Assembly (NCBI GenBank): GCA_006969385.1
Contig: CP030884.1
Coordinates: 1,922,001-1,986,000 of the forward strand
Direction of reading: 5' to 3'
Source of the DNA: Planctomycetaceae bacterium
GTDB taxonomy: Bacteria; Planctomycetota; Phycisphaerae; UBA1845; UTPLA1
DNA: 64,000 bases
Position 1 is the first letter of the stretch; the number at the start of each line of letters is the position of its first letter. The notes beneath the pieces were generated by a model that was not told the DNA's origin, did no database searches, and saw only the letters and a list, made by a program, of their open reading frames with translations. A program made the translations under genes and the position numbers. This document shows positions 17,096 through 25,093 of the stretch, piece by piece.

Positions 17096-17853
17096 CCGCA
17101 CACCTCCGTGGCCGTGTTGCCGCCGAGGCTTTCATAATGCCCCATGCGCACGCGACCCACGCCGCCGGTTACGGCGCCCAGCGCCGCTTGCACCTTCGGA
17201 ATCATCCCGCCCGTTACAACGCTTTCGCCGAGAAGCGCTCGCAAGCCGTCGATATCGAGTTTGCGCAACACGCCGTTCTCGGCGCGAATGCCTTCCACGT
17301 CGGTTACGAAGTCGAGTTGATCGGCACGTAGCGCAATGGCCACGGACTGCGCGACCATGTCGGCATTGACGTTGAGCAAGCCACCGTCGTCGCCCAGGCA
17401 TACCGGCGACACGACCGCTATCTCGCTTTGCTGCATCATCGTTTCGAGAGCTTGCACGTTGACCTTGGGCGGACCGCCCACGCGGCCGAGACGCTCGGCG
17501 TTGATCGGCTCGGATCGCATAATGCCAAGGTCCGAACCGCAAACACCAATGGCGCTGACACCGGCGTTCACGAACATCGATACCAAACGCTTATTCACGA
17601 GGCCCGCCAAGACCATCGTAACGATTTCCATCGATTCGTCCGACGTCACGCGCAGGCCCGACTCGGTGGCAAACGGCACGCCCAGTTGCTGATGAATACG
17701 ACCGATGTCTTTGCCGCCGCCGTGCACCAACACAACTTGCTGATTTCCCTGCGTCGTCTTGCGCACAAAGCTCAACAGTTGAGCCAAACCTTCGTCGGTC
17801 GAAATTTGTGCGCCGCCGACCTTGATCACAATTCGTGGAGTTGCGCGCATCAT
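17092..17853 (-). CDS. argB: Acetylglutamate kinase
   Basis: A 253-residue amino-acid kinase. Key blocks are IVIKVGGAQIS at the N-terminus, VLVHGGGKDIGR (substrate/ATP loop) and the VSPVCLGDDGGLLNVNADMVAQSVA region typical of ArgB, with Asn and Asp for ATP and Mg. It phosphorylates N-acetylglutamate. The first ATG (17853) overlaps the argC stop by 4 nt and has AGGAG 5 nt upstream; the next ATG would also work. It lacks a long N-terminal helix, which suggests the short form that usually is not the hexameric arginine-inhibited type; that point is inferred. Confidence 0.95.
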   Translation of the reverse strand: MMRATPRIVIKVGGAQISTDEGLAQLLSFVRKTTQGNQQVVLVHGGGKDIGRIHQQLGVPFATESGLRVTSDESMEIVTMVLAGLVNKRLVSMFVNAGVSAIGVCGSDLGIMRSEPINAERLGRVGGPPKVNVQALETMMQQSEIAVVSPVCLGDDGGLLNVNADMVAQSVAIALRADQLDFVTDVEGIRAENGVLRKLDIDGLRALLGESVVTGGMIPKVQAALGAVTGGVGRVRMGHYESLGGNTATEVCG

Positions 17854-18947
17854 TGTGCTCCTGCCAATTCTTTCATAGGTGCAGCGACCGTCGCGCCTAG
17901 GCCTAGAGTCTCCGGCAAACCGAAAACCAGGTTGGCGTTTTGCAGCGCCTGACCGGCGGCACCTTTTAATACGTTGTCAATCGCGGAGGTGATAACGAAG
18001 TGGCCCTCGCCCGCTTCGGCCAAACCGATCGAAACCAAGTTGGTGTTCGCGACCGTGCGAATGCGGGCGGTTTCGCCCGCTTGCAACAGGTCGATGAACG
18101 GTTCGGCGTCGTAGCGTTCCGCGTACAGCGCGTGAACCTCGTCGAGCGATATGCCCGGAAGTTGCACGACCATCGTCGCCAACATCCCGCGTTCGAGCGG
18201 CACGAGGTGTGGGTTGAAAATCAGATTGATGTTGTCGGCGTCCGCCGCCAACCAATCGGTGAGGCTTTGTTCCATCTCGGCGACGTGTCGGTGTTTGCGG
18301 CCCACGTTGTAGGGACGCACATCGCCATAAGCCGAGCAGAAGTGCGTCGTCGCATTCGCCTTTCGACCCGCCCCCGACACGCCCGAAACCGCGTTGACCA
18401 CGATCGTGCCGTTGAGTTTTCCGGCCTGGGCCAAAGGAAAGATGCCAAGCCCGACGCAGGTCGGATAGCAACCGGGATTGGATACGATCTTCGCGCCAGC
18501 CAATTGCGCGCGCATCGTTTCGGTCAGGCCGTAAACGCAGCGATCGATCAAGTCTTGATTACGCTGCGACCCGTAGGTTTTGTCATGCAATGCCGCGTCG
18601 CGCAGTCGCAAATCGCCGGATAGATCGACAACGACCGGTCCGGCCTCGTGACACATCTCGACGCATGGTGCCGAGTGACCATGCGGCAGGCAGGTGAAAA
18701 TGACATCGACGCCATCCAGCATGACCGCCTCGGGGGCGATCAATTCAAAGTCGGGTGCCGCCGGGTCCGCCACGCGTAGGCTCTGGCCAGCAAACTCGCG
18801 TGAAGTGGCAAAAACCAGCTCAAAACACGGGTGACCGGCCAACAAACGGGCCATTTCGACGCCGGTGGTGCCGCTGGCACCAAAGATCCCGGCCTTGAGC
18901 GGCTGATCAGGGATGTCGAATCCTTGAGTACGATAAAAATCGATCAC
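17850..18947 (-). CDS. argC: N-acetyl-gamma-glutamyl-phosphate reductase
   Basis: A GTG at 18945-18947 with GGAGG 6 nt upstream (18954-18958) is the likely start, giving 365 residues; the frame continues to 19043, but that would run past the sigma-54 promoter. The Rossmann fold starts with GIFGASGTTGVEMARLL, and the catalytic Cys is in VSNPGCYPTCVGLG. AVSGVSGAGRKA and the later HLVPLERGML are also typical. It reduces acetylglutamyl phosphate to the semialdehyde with NADPH. It is the first gene of the operon. A leader of only about 12 nt is predicted from the promoter, leaving little but the ribosome site. Confidence 0.96.
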   Translation of the reverse strand: MIDFYRTQGFDIPDQPLKAGIFGASGTTGVEMARLLAGHPCFELVFATSREFAGQSLRVADPAAPDFELIAPEAVMLDGVDVIFTCLPHGHSAPCVEMCHEAGPVVVDLSGDLRLRDAALHDKTYGSQRNQDLIDRCVYGLTETMRAQLAGAKIVSNPGCYPTCVGLGIFPLAQAGKLNGTIVVNAVSGVSGAGRKANATTHFCSAYGDVRPYNVGRKHRHVAEMEQSLTDWLAADADNINLIFNPHLVPLERGMLATMVVQLPGISLDEVHALYAERYDAEPFIDLLQAGETARIRTVANTNLVSIGLAEAGEGHFVITSAIDNVLKGAAGQALQNANLVFGLPETLGLGATVAAPMKELAGAQ

Positions 18948-18970
18948 AATTAACCTCCAAGGGGCATAAC

Positions 18971-18985
18971 GCAAGCGCCGTGCCA
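18971..18985 (-). promoter_or_regulatory. Sigma-54 (RpoN) promoter of the arg operon
   Basis: Read on the minus strand, TGGCACG (18979-18985), four bases, then TTGC (18971-18974) matches the -24/-12 consensus, with GG and GC separated by 10 nt. Transcription would begin near 18959, just ahead of the argC ribosome site. A divergent sigma-54 activator gene starts about 110 bp away. Confidence 0.82.
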
Positions 18986-19053
18986 GCCGGAAACCCCCAC
19001 AAACACGCCACCGAGCCCTAAAAATGAGACACAAATAACCCAAAAAATGTAAA

Positions 19054-19070
19054 CAATTTGACCCAAATTG
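19054..19070. promoter_or_regulatory. 17-bp palindrome, candidate enhancer site
   Basis: CAATTTG, three bases, CAAATTG form a perfect 7-bp inverted repeat about 95-111 bp upstream of the predicted argC transcription start, the distance usual for an activator of sigma-54. A degenerate copy (ACAAATAACCCAAA) begins at 19031, offset by 23 bp, about two helical turns. Confidence 0.62.
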
Positions 19071-19093
19071 AGAAAGTGACTAGTTTGTCCCGA

Positions 19094-20575
19094 ATGGCGG
19101 AACCATCCGCAACCCAATCGTTAGTCATCCTCGTCGATTGCCCTCGGCTTGCCGATCCGCTGGCCGAACTCGAATTGCAGGTTGAAACCGAGCTTTCCCT
19201 GGCCGCGCTGTTGTCACCGAAGCTCACGCGCGACGCCCGCGCCATCGTACTGAGCGAAAAGGCCTTCGCCGAACACGATGTGGGCGTGGCCATTCGCCGC
19301 CTGCGCGAGACCTGGCCGCTGGTCGACATCATTGTTTGGGGTCACGGCGCCGACACCAATTTCGTCCGTACGGCGTTGCAAGCGGGGGCGAAAGACGTCT
19401 TCCTGACCGGCTCTCCGGATATCTGCGCCCGCGGCGTTCTCAACGTGATCGAGTCGCAGCAATTGATGCCACGCGCCGCCAAGATCGGCTACGAGCGTGA
19501 CCGCGCCGCGGTTTTCGAAGGCATGTTGTCGCGCAGCCGCCGCATGTGGGACATGTTCGATGTGGTCTCACGCATTGCGGGCACGTCGGCCGCCGTGTTG
19601 ATCCTCGGCGAAACCGGCACCGGTAAGGAGTTGCTCGCCCGCGCGATTCATCGCTTGTCAAAACGCAAGGGGCGTTTCGTCGCGATGAACTGCGCCGCTG
19701 TTTCCGAGCAACTGATCGACTCGGAACTCTTCGGCCACGTCGAAGGTGCCTTTACCGGCGCTCATCGCGATAAGGAAGGCTTGTTTCGACACGCCGATGG
19801 CGGCACGCTCATGCTCGATGAGATCGGTCACATCGCCCCGGCGGCGCAACATCGTTTGCTGCGCACGCTGCAAGAAGGAACCGTGCGGCCCGTGGGCGCG
19901 CATACCGAAGTGTCGGTCGACGTGCGCATCATCGCGGCGACGAGTAATCGTTTGGAAGCGCAAGTCGAAGCGAATAAGTTTCGACAGGACTTATTTTTCA
20001 GGCTCGATGTGATTCGCTTGGAAATTCCGCCGTTGCGCGAGCGGCCGGAAGACATCGTCTTTTTGTTTAGCCATTTCTCGCGCGACTTTTCCCGTCAGTA
20101 CGACGTGCCGCGCCCAGAAGTCAGCGATTTGTTTCTCGATCGGTTGCTCGCCTACGACTGGCCCGGCAACGTGCGCCAGCTCGAAAACTTCACTGAGCGC
20201 ATGGTGCTAACCCACATGCACGACGAGCAGGTCACGGCCGATCATTTTGAAAAGCTATTGCCGTTTCAGCGCGGCAAGCGGGCGCAGGCAAGTCCGCCGC
20301 GCAAAGCATTACACGACACGCCGGCGCAAGATTCGTCGGCGGATGCAGCGGCCTCGCCGCGCGGTGAGATCGACTTGAGCAAATCGCTCGAAGACAACCT
20401 GCGCCCCAGCGTCGAACGCATCGAGCGCGACTATCTGGAAGCATGCCTCCGTCAATGTCGCGGTCGGATGAACCAAGCCGCGGAGTTGGCCGATATCAGC
20501 CGTCGCACGTTGCTGCGCAAGCTCAAGCAATACGGCATCGACAAAGCTGTCTTTCGGAAGCGCGATAGCAAATAA
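19094..20575 (+). CDS. Sigma-54-dependent transcriptional activator (enhancer-binding protein)
   Basis: A protein of 493 residues from ATG 19094; an in-frame TTG at 19058 would lie inside the palindrome and is less likely. Residues 1-125 resemble a receiver fold but lack the phosphorylated Asp (the strand reads AIVLSEK), so it is a pseudo-receiver. The AAA+ domain has Walker A GETGTGKE (172-179), the sigma-54 contact loop GAFTGA (218-223) and DEIG (242-245). A Fis-type helix-turn-helix ends the protein (NQAAELADISRRTLLRKLKQYGI). It should open sigma-54 promoters, most likely the divergent one in front of argC and perhaps others. The signal is unknown; it could bind a ligand or a partner instead of being phosphorylated. 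Confidence 0.92.
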   Translation: MAEPSATQSLVILVDCPRLADPLAELELQVETELSLAALLSPKLTRDARAIVLSEKAFAEHDVGVAIRRLRETWPLVDIIVWGHGADTNFVRTALQAGAKDVFLTGSPDICARGVLNVIESQQLMPRAAKIGYERDRAAVFEGMLSRSRRMWDMFDVVSRIAGTSAAVLILGETGTGKELLARAIHRLSKRKGRFVAMNCAAVSEQLIDSELFGHVEGAFTGAHRDKEGLFRHADGGTLMLDEIGHIAPAAQHRLLRTLQEGTVRPVGAHTEVSVDVRIIAATSNRLEAQVEANKFRQDLFFRLDVIRLEIPPLRERPEDIVFLFSHFSRDFSRQYDVPRPEVSDLFLDRLLAYDWPGNVRQLENFTERMVLTHMHDEQVTADHFEKLLPFQRGKRAQASPPRKALHDTPAQDSSADAAASPRGEIDLSKSLEDNLRPSVERIERDYLEACLRQCRGRMNQAAELADISRRTLLRKLKQYGIDKAVFRKRDSK

Positions 20576-20596
20576 AGCGGAAGGAGTGGCGTCTTT

Positions 20597-21931
20597 GTGA
20601 CGGAATACATCAAGTATGCAAGTAATTCATTGGTGCCCTACGTGTTATACATGCTGGTGGGGGCTGGCGTGTTGTTCTTCGTGCGGCTGGGTGCCGTGCA
20701 GATTCGCGATTTCTTCCGCGCGTTTGGTTCATTATTTAAACGTCAGCGCGACGACGCCGACGGCGACGTCTCGCCCGTCGCGGCGTTAACGACGGCCGTC
20801 GGCGGCATCGTCGGCAACGGCAACATCGCAGGCGTGGCCACGGCCATTGTATCGGGCGGACCGGGCGCGTTGTTTTGGATGTGGGTCTCCGGCGTCTTGG
20901 GCATGGGCACGATGTACGCCGAATCGTACTTGGGCGTGAAGTATCGCAAAAAGGGCACGGACCAACTCTTCGTTGGCGGACCGATGTATTACATGCGCGA
21001 CGGCCTCGGGCCGCACTGGAAATGGGTGGCGGCGTTCTTTGCCTTCGGTTTGGCGGCCAAAACCATGCTCGCTACGACGACGATTCAAAGCAACTCGATC
21101 GCCTCGGCATTAGAAGCGCAGTTCGATATGAAGCCGCTGTATTCGTGCATACTGGTTGCGTTGCTCACCGGCGCCGTGATTCTCGGCGGCATCAAAACCA
21201 TCGGCCGCGTGTCGGAATTTGTGACGCCGTTTATGGGCGTAATCTATCTCGTCGCATCCGGCATTGTGTTAGTGGTCTTCGCCAAACAAATTCCCGCAGC
21301 GCTGGAACAGGTCTTTAAGTATGCATTCACACCGATGGCAGGTATCGGCGGGGCGGCGGGCTTCAGTGTGCAGCAGGCGTTTCGATTCGGTTTAGCGCGC
21401 GGCGTGTATTCCAACGAGGCGGGCACGGGCTCGGTGCCGATCGCCCACGCCTCCGCCAAAACCAAAGACCCCGCCCAACAAGCGCGCATCGCGATGCTGG
21501 GCGTGTTTCTCGATACGCTGGTAGTGGCCAGCGCGACGGGATTGGTGTTGCTCGTCACGGGCGCGTGGCAAGGCGGCGATGATTCATCCGCTGCCGTGGC
21601 TGGCGCATTCGGACAGGCGCTCGGCGATTATGGTACGCCGGTCGTGACGGTGTCTTCGCTGCTGTTCGGTCTAACCACGCTCATATCGTGGTCCTTCTAC
21701 GGCGAACAATGCGCGACGTACTTATTTGGGCCGTCGGTACGCAAGCCGTATCGCGCGCTGTATTGTCTAGCGATCCTCGGCGGCGCGGCGGCCGGCACCA
21801 AGGCGATCTGGGCGTGGGGCGATCTGCTCAACGGCATCATGACCATTCCAAACTTATTGGCCATCGTGTTGTTATCCGGCCAAGTGGCCATCGCCAGTCG
21901 GCGAAAATCGGACGCAAGCCCGGTCGCGTAA
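20597..21931 (+). CDS. AGCS-family amino acid/sodium symporter
   Basis: A 444-residue membrane protein of the alanine/glycine:cation symporter family, with about 10-11 hydrophobic segments. Family blocks are GNIAGVATAIVSGGPGALFWMW near the N-terminus and SNEAGTGSVPIAHASAKT in the middle. The start is GTG 20597 with AAGGAG 10 nt upstream. It lies 21 bp behind the activator gene, so the two are likely co-transcribed. It should import alanine, glycine or a related amino acid with sodium. Together with the arg operon across the promoter it suggests a link to amino-acid supply. Confidence 0.92.
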   Translation: MTEYIKYASNSLVPYVLYMLVGAGVLFFVRLGAVQIRDFFRAFGSLFKRQRDDADGDVSPVAALTTAVGGIVGNGNIAGVATAIVSGGPGALFWMWVSGVLGMGTMYAESYLGVKYRKKGTDQLFVGGPMYYMRDGLGPHWKWVAAFFAFGLAAKTMLATTTIQSNSIASALEAQFDMKPLYSCILVALLTGAVILGGIKTIGRVSEFVTPFMGVIYLVASGIVLVVFAKQIPAALEQVFKYAFTPMAGIGGAAGFSVQQAFRFGLARGVYSNEAGTGSVPIAHASAKTKDPAQQARIAMLGVFLDTLVVASATGLVLLVTGAWQGGDDSSAAVAGAFGQALGDYGTPVVTVSSLLFGLTTLISWSFYGEQCATYLFGPSVRKPYRALYCLAILGGAAAGTKAIWAWGDLLNGIMTIPNLLAIVLLSGQVAIASRRKSDASPVA

Positions 21932-22064
21932 GCGCCGATCTTTGTTAGGGTCAGATAAACAAGCTGTGGGGGATTGCACGAAAGGATGATTTGCCGCTCG
22001 GTGGCGTAAGATTAGGTACCTTTTAAGGTGCGAGCGATGACGAGACGCTCAGGGGGATGCAGCC

Positions 22065-23198
22065 ATGATGTTAAACGCCATGCTCGAGACGTTGCGGCGC
22101 ACGCTGCATCAATGTCCCGAAGCGGCGGGCAACGAGATTCGCACCGCCAACGTCATCGCGACGTTTCTACGCGCCTACAAACCCGATCACCTGCTGCAAA
22201 ACATTGGCGGCTGGGGCGTTGCCGCGATCTTTAACGGGCACGCTGTCGGCCCCACGCTGATGGTGCGCTGTGAACTCGATGCGCTGCAACTCGAAGCCAA
22301 AGACAATGCGTCGCTTGGCGACATGATGGCCGATTGTGCCCACCTGTGCGGCCATGACGGTCACATGGCGATGGTCGCAGGGCTAGCGCCCCTCTTTAGT
22401 CACGATCGACCGGCAAGCGGCAGATTGGTGTTATTGTTTCAACCGGCAGAAGAAACGGGCGAAGGCGCGTTGCGCGTGATTGCCGATCCGCGCTTTAGCG
22501 AAATCCGCCCCGACATGGCGATCGGAATACACAACCTGCCCGGCTTTCCGCTGGGGCAGGTCGTGTATCGCCCGGGCACATTTGCATGCACGTCAATCGG
22601 TATGGAGATCTTCCTGCTGGGCCAGGCATCGCACGCCGCCCATCCGGAGAATGCGATCTCGCCGATGGGCTGTTTGCGCGACATCCTTTCCAAGTTGCCC
22701 AAGCTTACCGACCAACGCGGCGAACGCGGCCCACGCTTGGTCACCATCACGCACGCAGCACTCGGTCAACCATCCTTCGGTAGCACGCCGGGGCAGGCCG
22801 TCATTTACGCCACCTTGCGAACGGCCTCGGCGGCGGATTTAAATCAACTGCGCGCCGAAGCGGAAAAAATCGTTTACGAATGCGCCCAACAGTGCGGATT
22901 AAATGTGGAACTCTGTTGGCGCGATCACTTTCCCGAGACGGTCAACGACCCGAGCTTGGTGGAGAAGCTCGCCACCGCCTGCGAATCGTTGGGCGTCGCC
23001 GCGCATGAGCACGACCGGCCGTTCCGCTGGTCCGAGGATTTCGGCCATTTCGCGTCGGTCTGCCCGATCAACTTTTTCGGCCTCGGCATCGGCGAACACG
23101 CGCCGGGCCTGCACCAGCCGGATTATTACTTCGCCGACGACGTCATTCCGACGGGCGTGTCGATCTATGACCGCATGATTCGCGATGTGTTGCAGTAG
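22065..23198 (+). CDS. M20-family metal-dependent amidohydrolase
   Basis: A 377-residue protein similar to hippurate hydrolase, N-acyl amino acid deacylase and the AbgB type. Metal-ligand motifs are RCELDAL, the CGHDGHM block, FQPAEETGEGAL (Glu-Glu pair) and a late GIGEHAPGLHQPDYYF with a metal-binding His. The lid domain lies at about 170-290. It should hydrolyse N-acylated amino acids in the cytoplasm. Given the neighbouring arg genes, N-acetyl amino acids are plausible substrates, but a classic ArgE is not needed with ArgJ present. Two adjacent ATG codons (22065, 22068) are candidate starts. Confidence 0.87.
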   Translation: MMLNAMLETLRRTLHQCPEAAGNEIRTANVIATFLRAYKPDHLLQNIGGWGVAAIFNGHAVGPTLMVRCELDALQLEAKDNASLGDMMADCAHLCGHDGHMAMVAGLAPLFSHDRPASGRLVLLFQPAEETGEGALRVIADPRFSEIRPDMAIGIHNLPGFPLGQVVYRPGTFACTSIGMEIFLLGQASHAAHPENAISPMGCLRDILSKLPKLTDQRGERGPRLVTITHAALGQPSFGSTPGQAVIYATLRTASAADLNQLRAEAEKIVYECAQQCGLNVELCWRDHFPETVNDPSLVEKLATACESLGVAAHEHDRPFRWSEDFGHFASVCPINFFGLGIGEHAPGLHQPDYYFADDVIPTGVSIYDRMIRDVLQ

Positions 23199-23323
23199 GC
23201 GTAATCCCCCGCGCGTTGCGGTATCTCGAAGCAATCCCCCGTCAACATACCCACCACTGCTACTCACCGTAATGACGGCCAGCGCTTATACTGCGGCAAA
23301 CTTTTTTCGGGAACACGACTTCG

Positions 23324-24568
23324 ATGAGTACGACGACGCTAAGTATCGACGACCAGATGGATTTGCTGCTCCGCGGCGCGGCGGAGGTGTACACCAAAGA
23401 CGATCTGCACAAGCGGCTGCAAAAAGCGGCAGCGGCGGGGCGGCCCTTGCGCGTAAAGCTGGGGCTCGACCCGACGGCGCCGGATATTCATCTGGGCCAT
23501 ACGGTTGTGCTGCGCAAGCTGCGCCAGTTTCAAGATTGCGGCCATAAGGCGGTGTTGATTATTGGCGACTTCACCGCGCGCATTGGCGACCCCAGCGGTA
23601 AGACCAAGGCGCGGCCGGCGCTCGATGAGGAGACGATCAAAGCCAACGCCGAAACGTACTTTCAGCAAGCGGGCCACGTTCTAGATACCGACCCGGCCAG
23701 GTTGGAAGTCGTTTACAACAGCACGTTTCTATCGAAGTTGGGCCTCGCCGATATCTTGCGGCTCACCAGTCATATCACGGTTGCGCAGATGCTGCAGCGC
23801 GAAAACTTTAAGGAGCGCATCAAGAGCGAAGTGGATATCATCATGACCGAGCTGATGTATCCGCTGATGCAAGGGTACGACTCGGTCGCGATCAATGCGG
23901 ATGTTGAATTGGGCGGTACCGATCAGACGTTTAACAATCTGCTCGGCCGCGACCTGATGGCCAAGTACAACAAGCCGCGGCAGATTGTGATCGTGATGCC
24001 GATTTTGCGCGGCTTGGATGGTCACGACAAGATGAGCAAGTCGCTCGGCAACTACATCGGCGTGACGGAAAACTCGCAGGATATGTTCGGCAAGACAATG
24101 CGCATCGCCGACGAGCAGATGCAGGAATGGTACACGCTGCTGACGGAGATTCCGGCGGAAGAAATTAAGCAGATTGTGGATAGCAGCAAGACGCACCCGC
24201 GCGATGCCAAGGTGCGCCTTGCGAAGCAGATTGTCTCGACGTATTACGACGCGGCCAAGGCCGACGAAGAAGAACAGCTTTGGCAAAAGGTGATGCGCGA
24301 GGGCGAATTGCGCGACGATATCGAAGAACGTGCCGTGACGGCGGATAGCGTCGACGGCGACGCGTTGCTATTCGATCGCGCGGGGCTGGTCGTAACGTGC
24401 GGCTTCGCTAAAAGCAAAAGCGAAGCGCGGCGCCTGATGTCGCAGGGCGGGATTAAGCTGAATGATGATGCGTTGGCCGCCGAGCAAGAGCCGATTGCGA
24501 TCAAAGAAGGCGACGTGTTACGCCGCGGCAAACGGCAAGCTGTAAAGCTGATGCCGAAAGGGAATTGA
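23324..24568 (+). CDS. tyrS: Tyrosyl-tRNA synthetase
   Basis: A 414-residue class I aminoacyl-tRNA synthetase. HLGH (about residues 56-59) and KMSKS in GHDKMSKSLGNYIG mark the ATP site, and GGTDQTFNNLLGRD is the tyrosine-binding region of TyrS. A C-terminal S4 RNA-binding domain follows (GFAKSKSEARRLMSQGGIKLND). It charges tRNA-Tyr in the cytoplasm. The sequence is of the longer type lacking the GIG-type insert, as in many Gram-negative lineages. The start is ATG 23324. Confidence 0.97.
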   Translation: MSTTTLSIDDQMDLLLRGAAEVYTKDDLHKRLQKAAAAGRPLRVKLGLDPTAPDIHLGHTVVLRKLRQFQDCGHKAVLIIGDFTARIGDPSGKTKARPALDEETIKANAETYFQQAGHVLDTDPARLEVVYNSTFLSKLGLADILRLTSHITVAQMLQRENFKERIKSEVDIIMTELMYPLMQGYDSVAINADVELGGTDQTFNNLLGRDLMAKYNKPRQIVIVMPILRGLDGHDKMSKSLGNYIGVTENSQDMFGKTMRIADEQMQEWYTLLTEIPAEEIKQIVDSSKTHPRDAKVRLAKQIVSTYYDAAKADEEEQLWQKVMREGELRDDIEERAVTADSVDGDALLFDRAGLVVTCGFAKSKSEARRLMSQGGIKLNDDALAAEQEPIAIKEGDVLRRGKRQAVKLMPKGN

Positions 24569-24586
24569 GCCAAAAACTCATGCTAC

Positions 24587-25093
24587 ATGCGTAATGTAAA
24601 ATCGGGCCAATTCGTGATTCATAGCAGCGGCGAACGCCACGAAGGCCTCGCCGTCGACGAAGCCCTTGCGCTAGTCGAAAACGCCGATGGCGCAGCGCTC
24701 GAACTCTATCGCATCCATCGCGTCGCGGACGATGGGCGGCTGGAACTTGTGGGTATCTCCGTTGAAGCACTGAAAAAACGCGATTGCATGGTGTTCATGT
24801 GCCAACAACGCGACGCAGCCGAGGCAGACTATCAAGCGCTCTCAGGCTACGCTCAAAAGACGCCGCCGCCATGCAAGATCGAGATGCAACTCGCACACGC
24901 CCCGACGCTGCAGCCGCAGCATTTGGTACTTCTGATTTTTCCGACGGCGTGCCAAAGCGCCGTCGGCAGTTGGCTAGCGGCGGCGGATTTTGAACCGGGC
25001 GATACGGCCGACGGTTCGCCGGCCGTGCTGGAAGCAATCGAAAGCGCCATTAAGCAAATCACGCTAACCAAGAATCTACTGCCCGAGAATTAA
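24587..25093 (+). CDS. Conserved-looking hypothetical protein (168 aa)
   Basis: The ATG lies 18 bp behind the tyrS stop, so it is probably co-transcribed. The protein is mixed alpha/beta with no signal peptide or membrane segment. It has SGERHEGLAVDEALALVE and LELVGISVEALKKRDCMVFMCQQRDAAEADYQALSG. No known motif is recognised. Its stop codon overlaps the stop of the convergent membrane protein gene in a TTAA. Codon pattern and length support a real gene; the function is unknown. Confidence 0.66.
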   Translation: MRNVKSGQFVIHSSGERHEGLAVDEALALVENADGAALELYRIHRVADDGRLELVGISVEALKKRDCMVFMCQQRDAAEADYQALSGYAQKTPPPCKIEMQLAHAPTLQPQHLVLLIFPTACQSAVGSWLAAADFEPGDTADGSPAVLEAIESAIKQITLTKNLLPEN

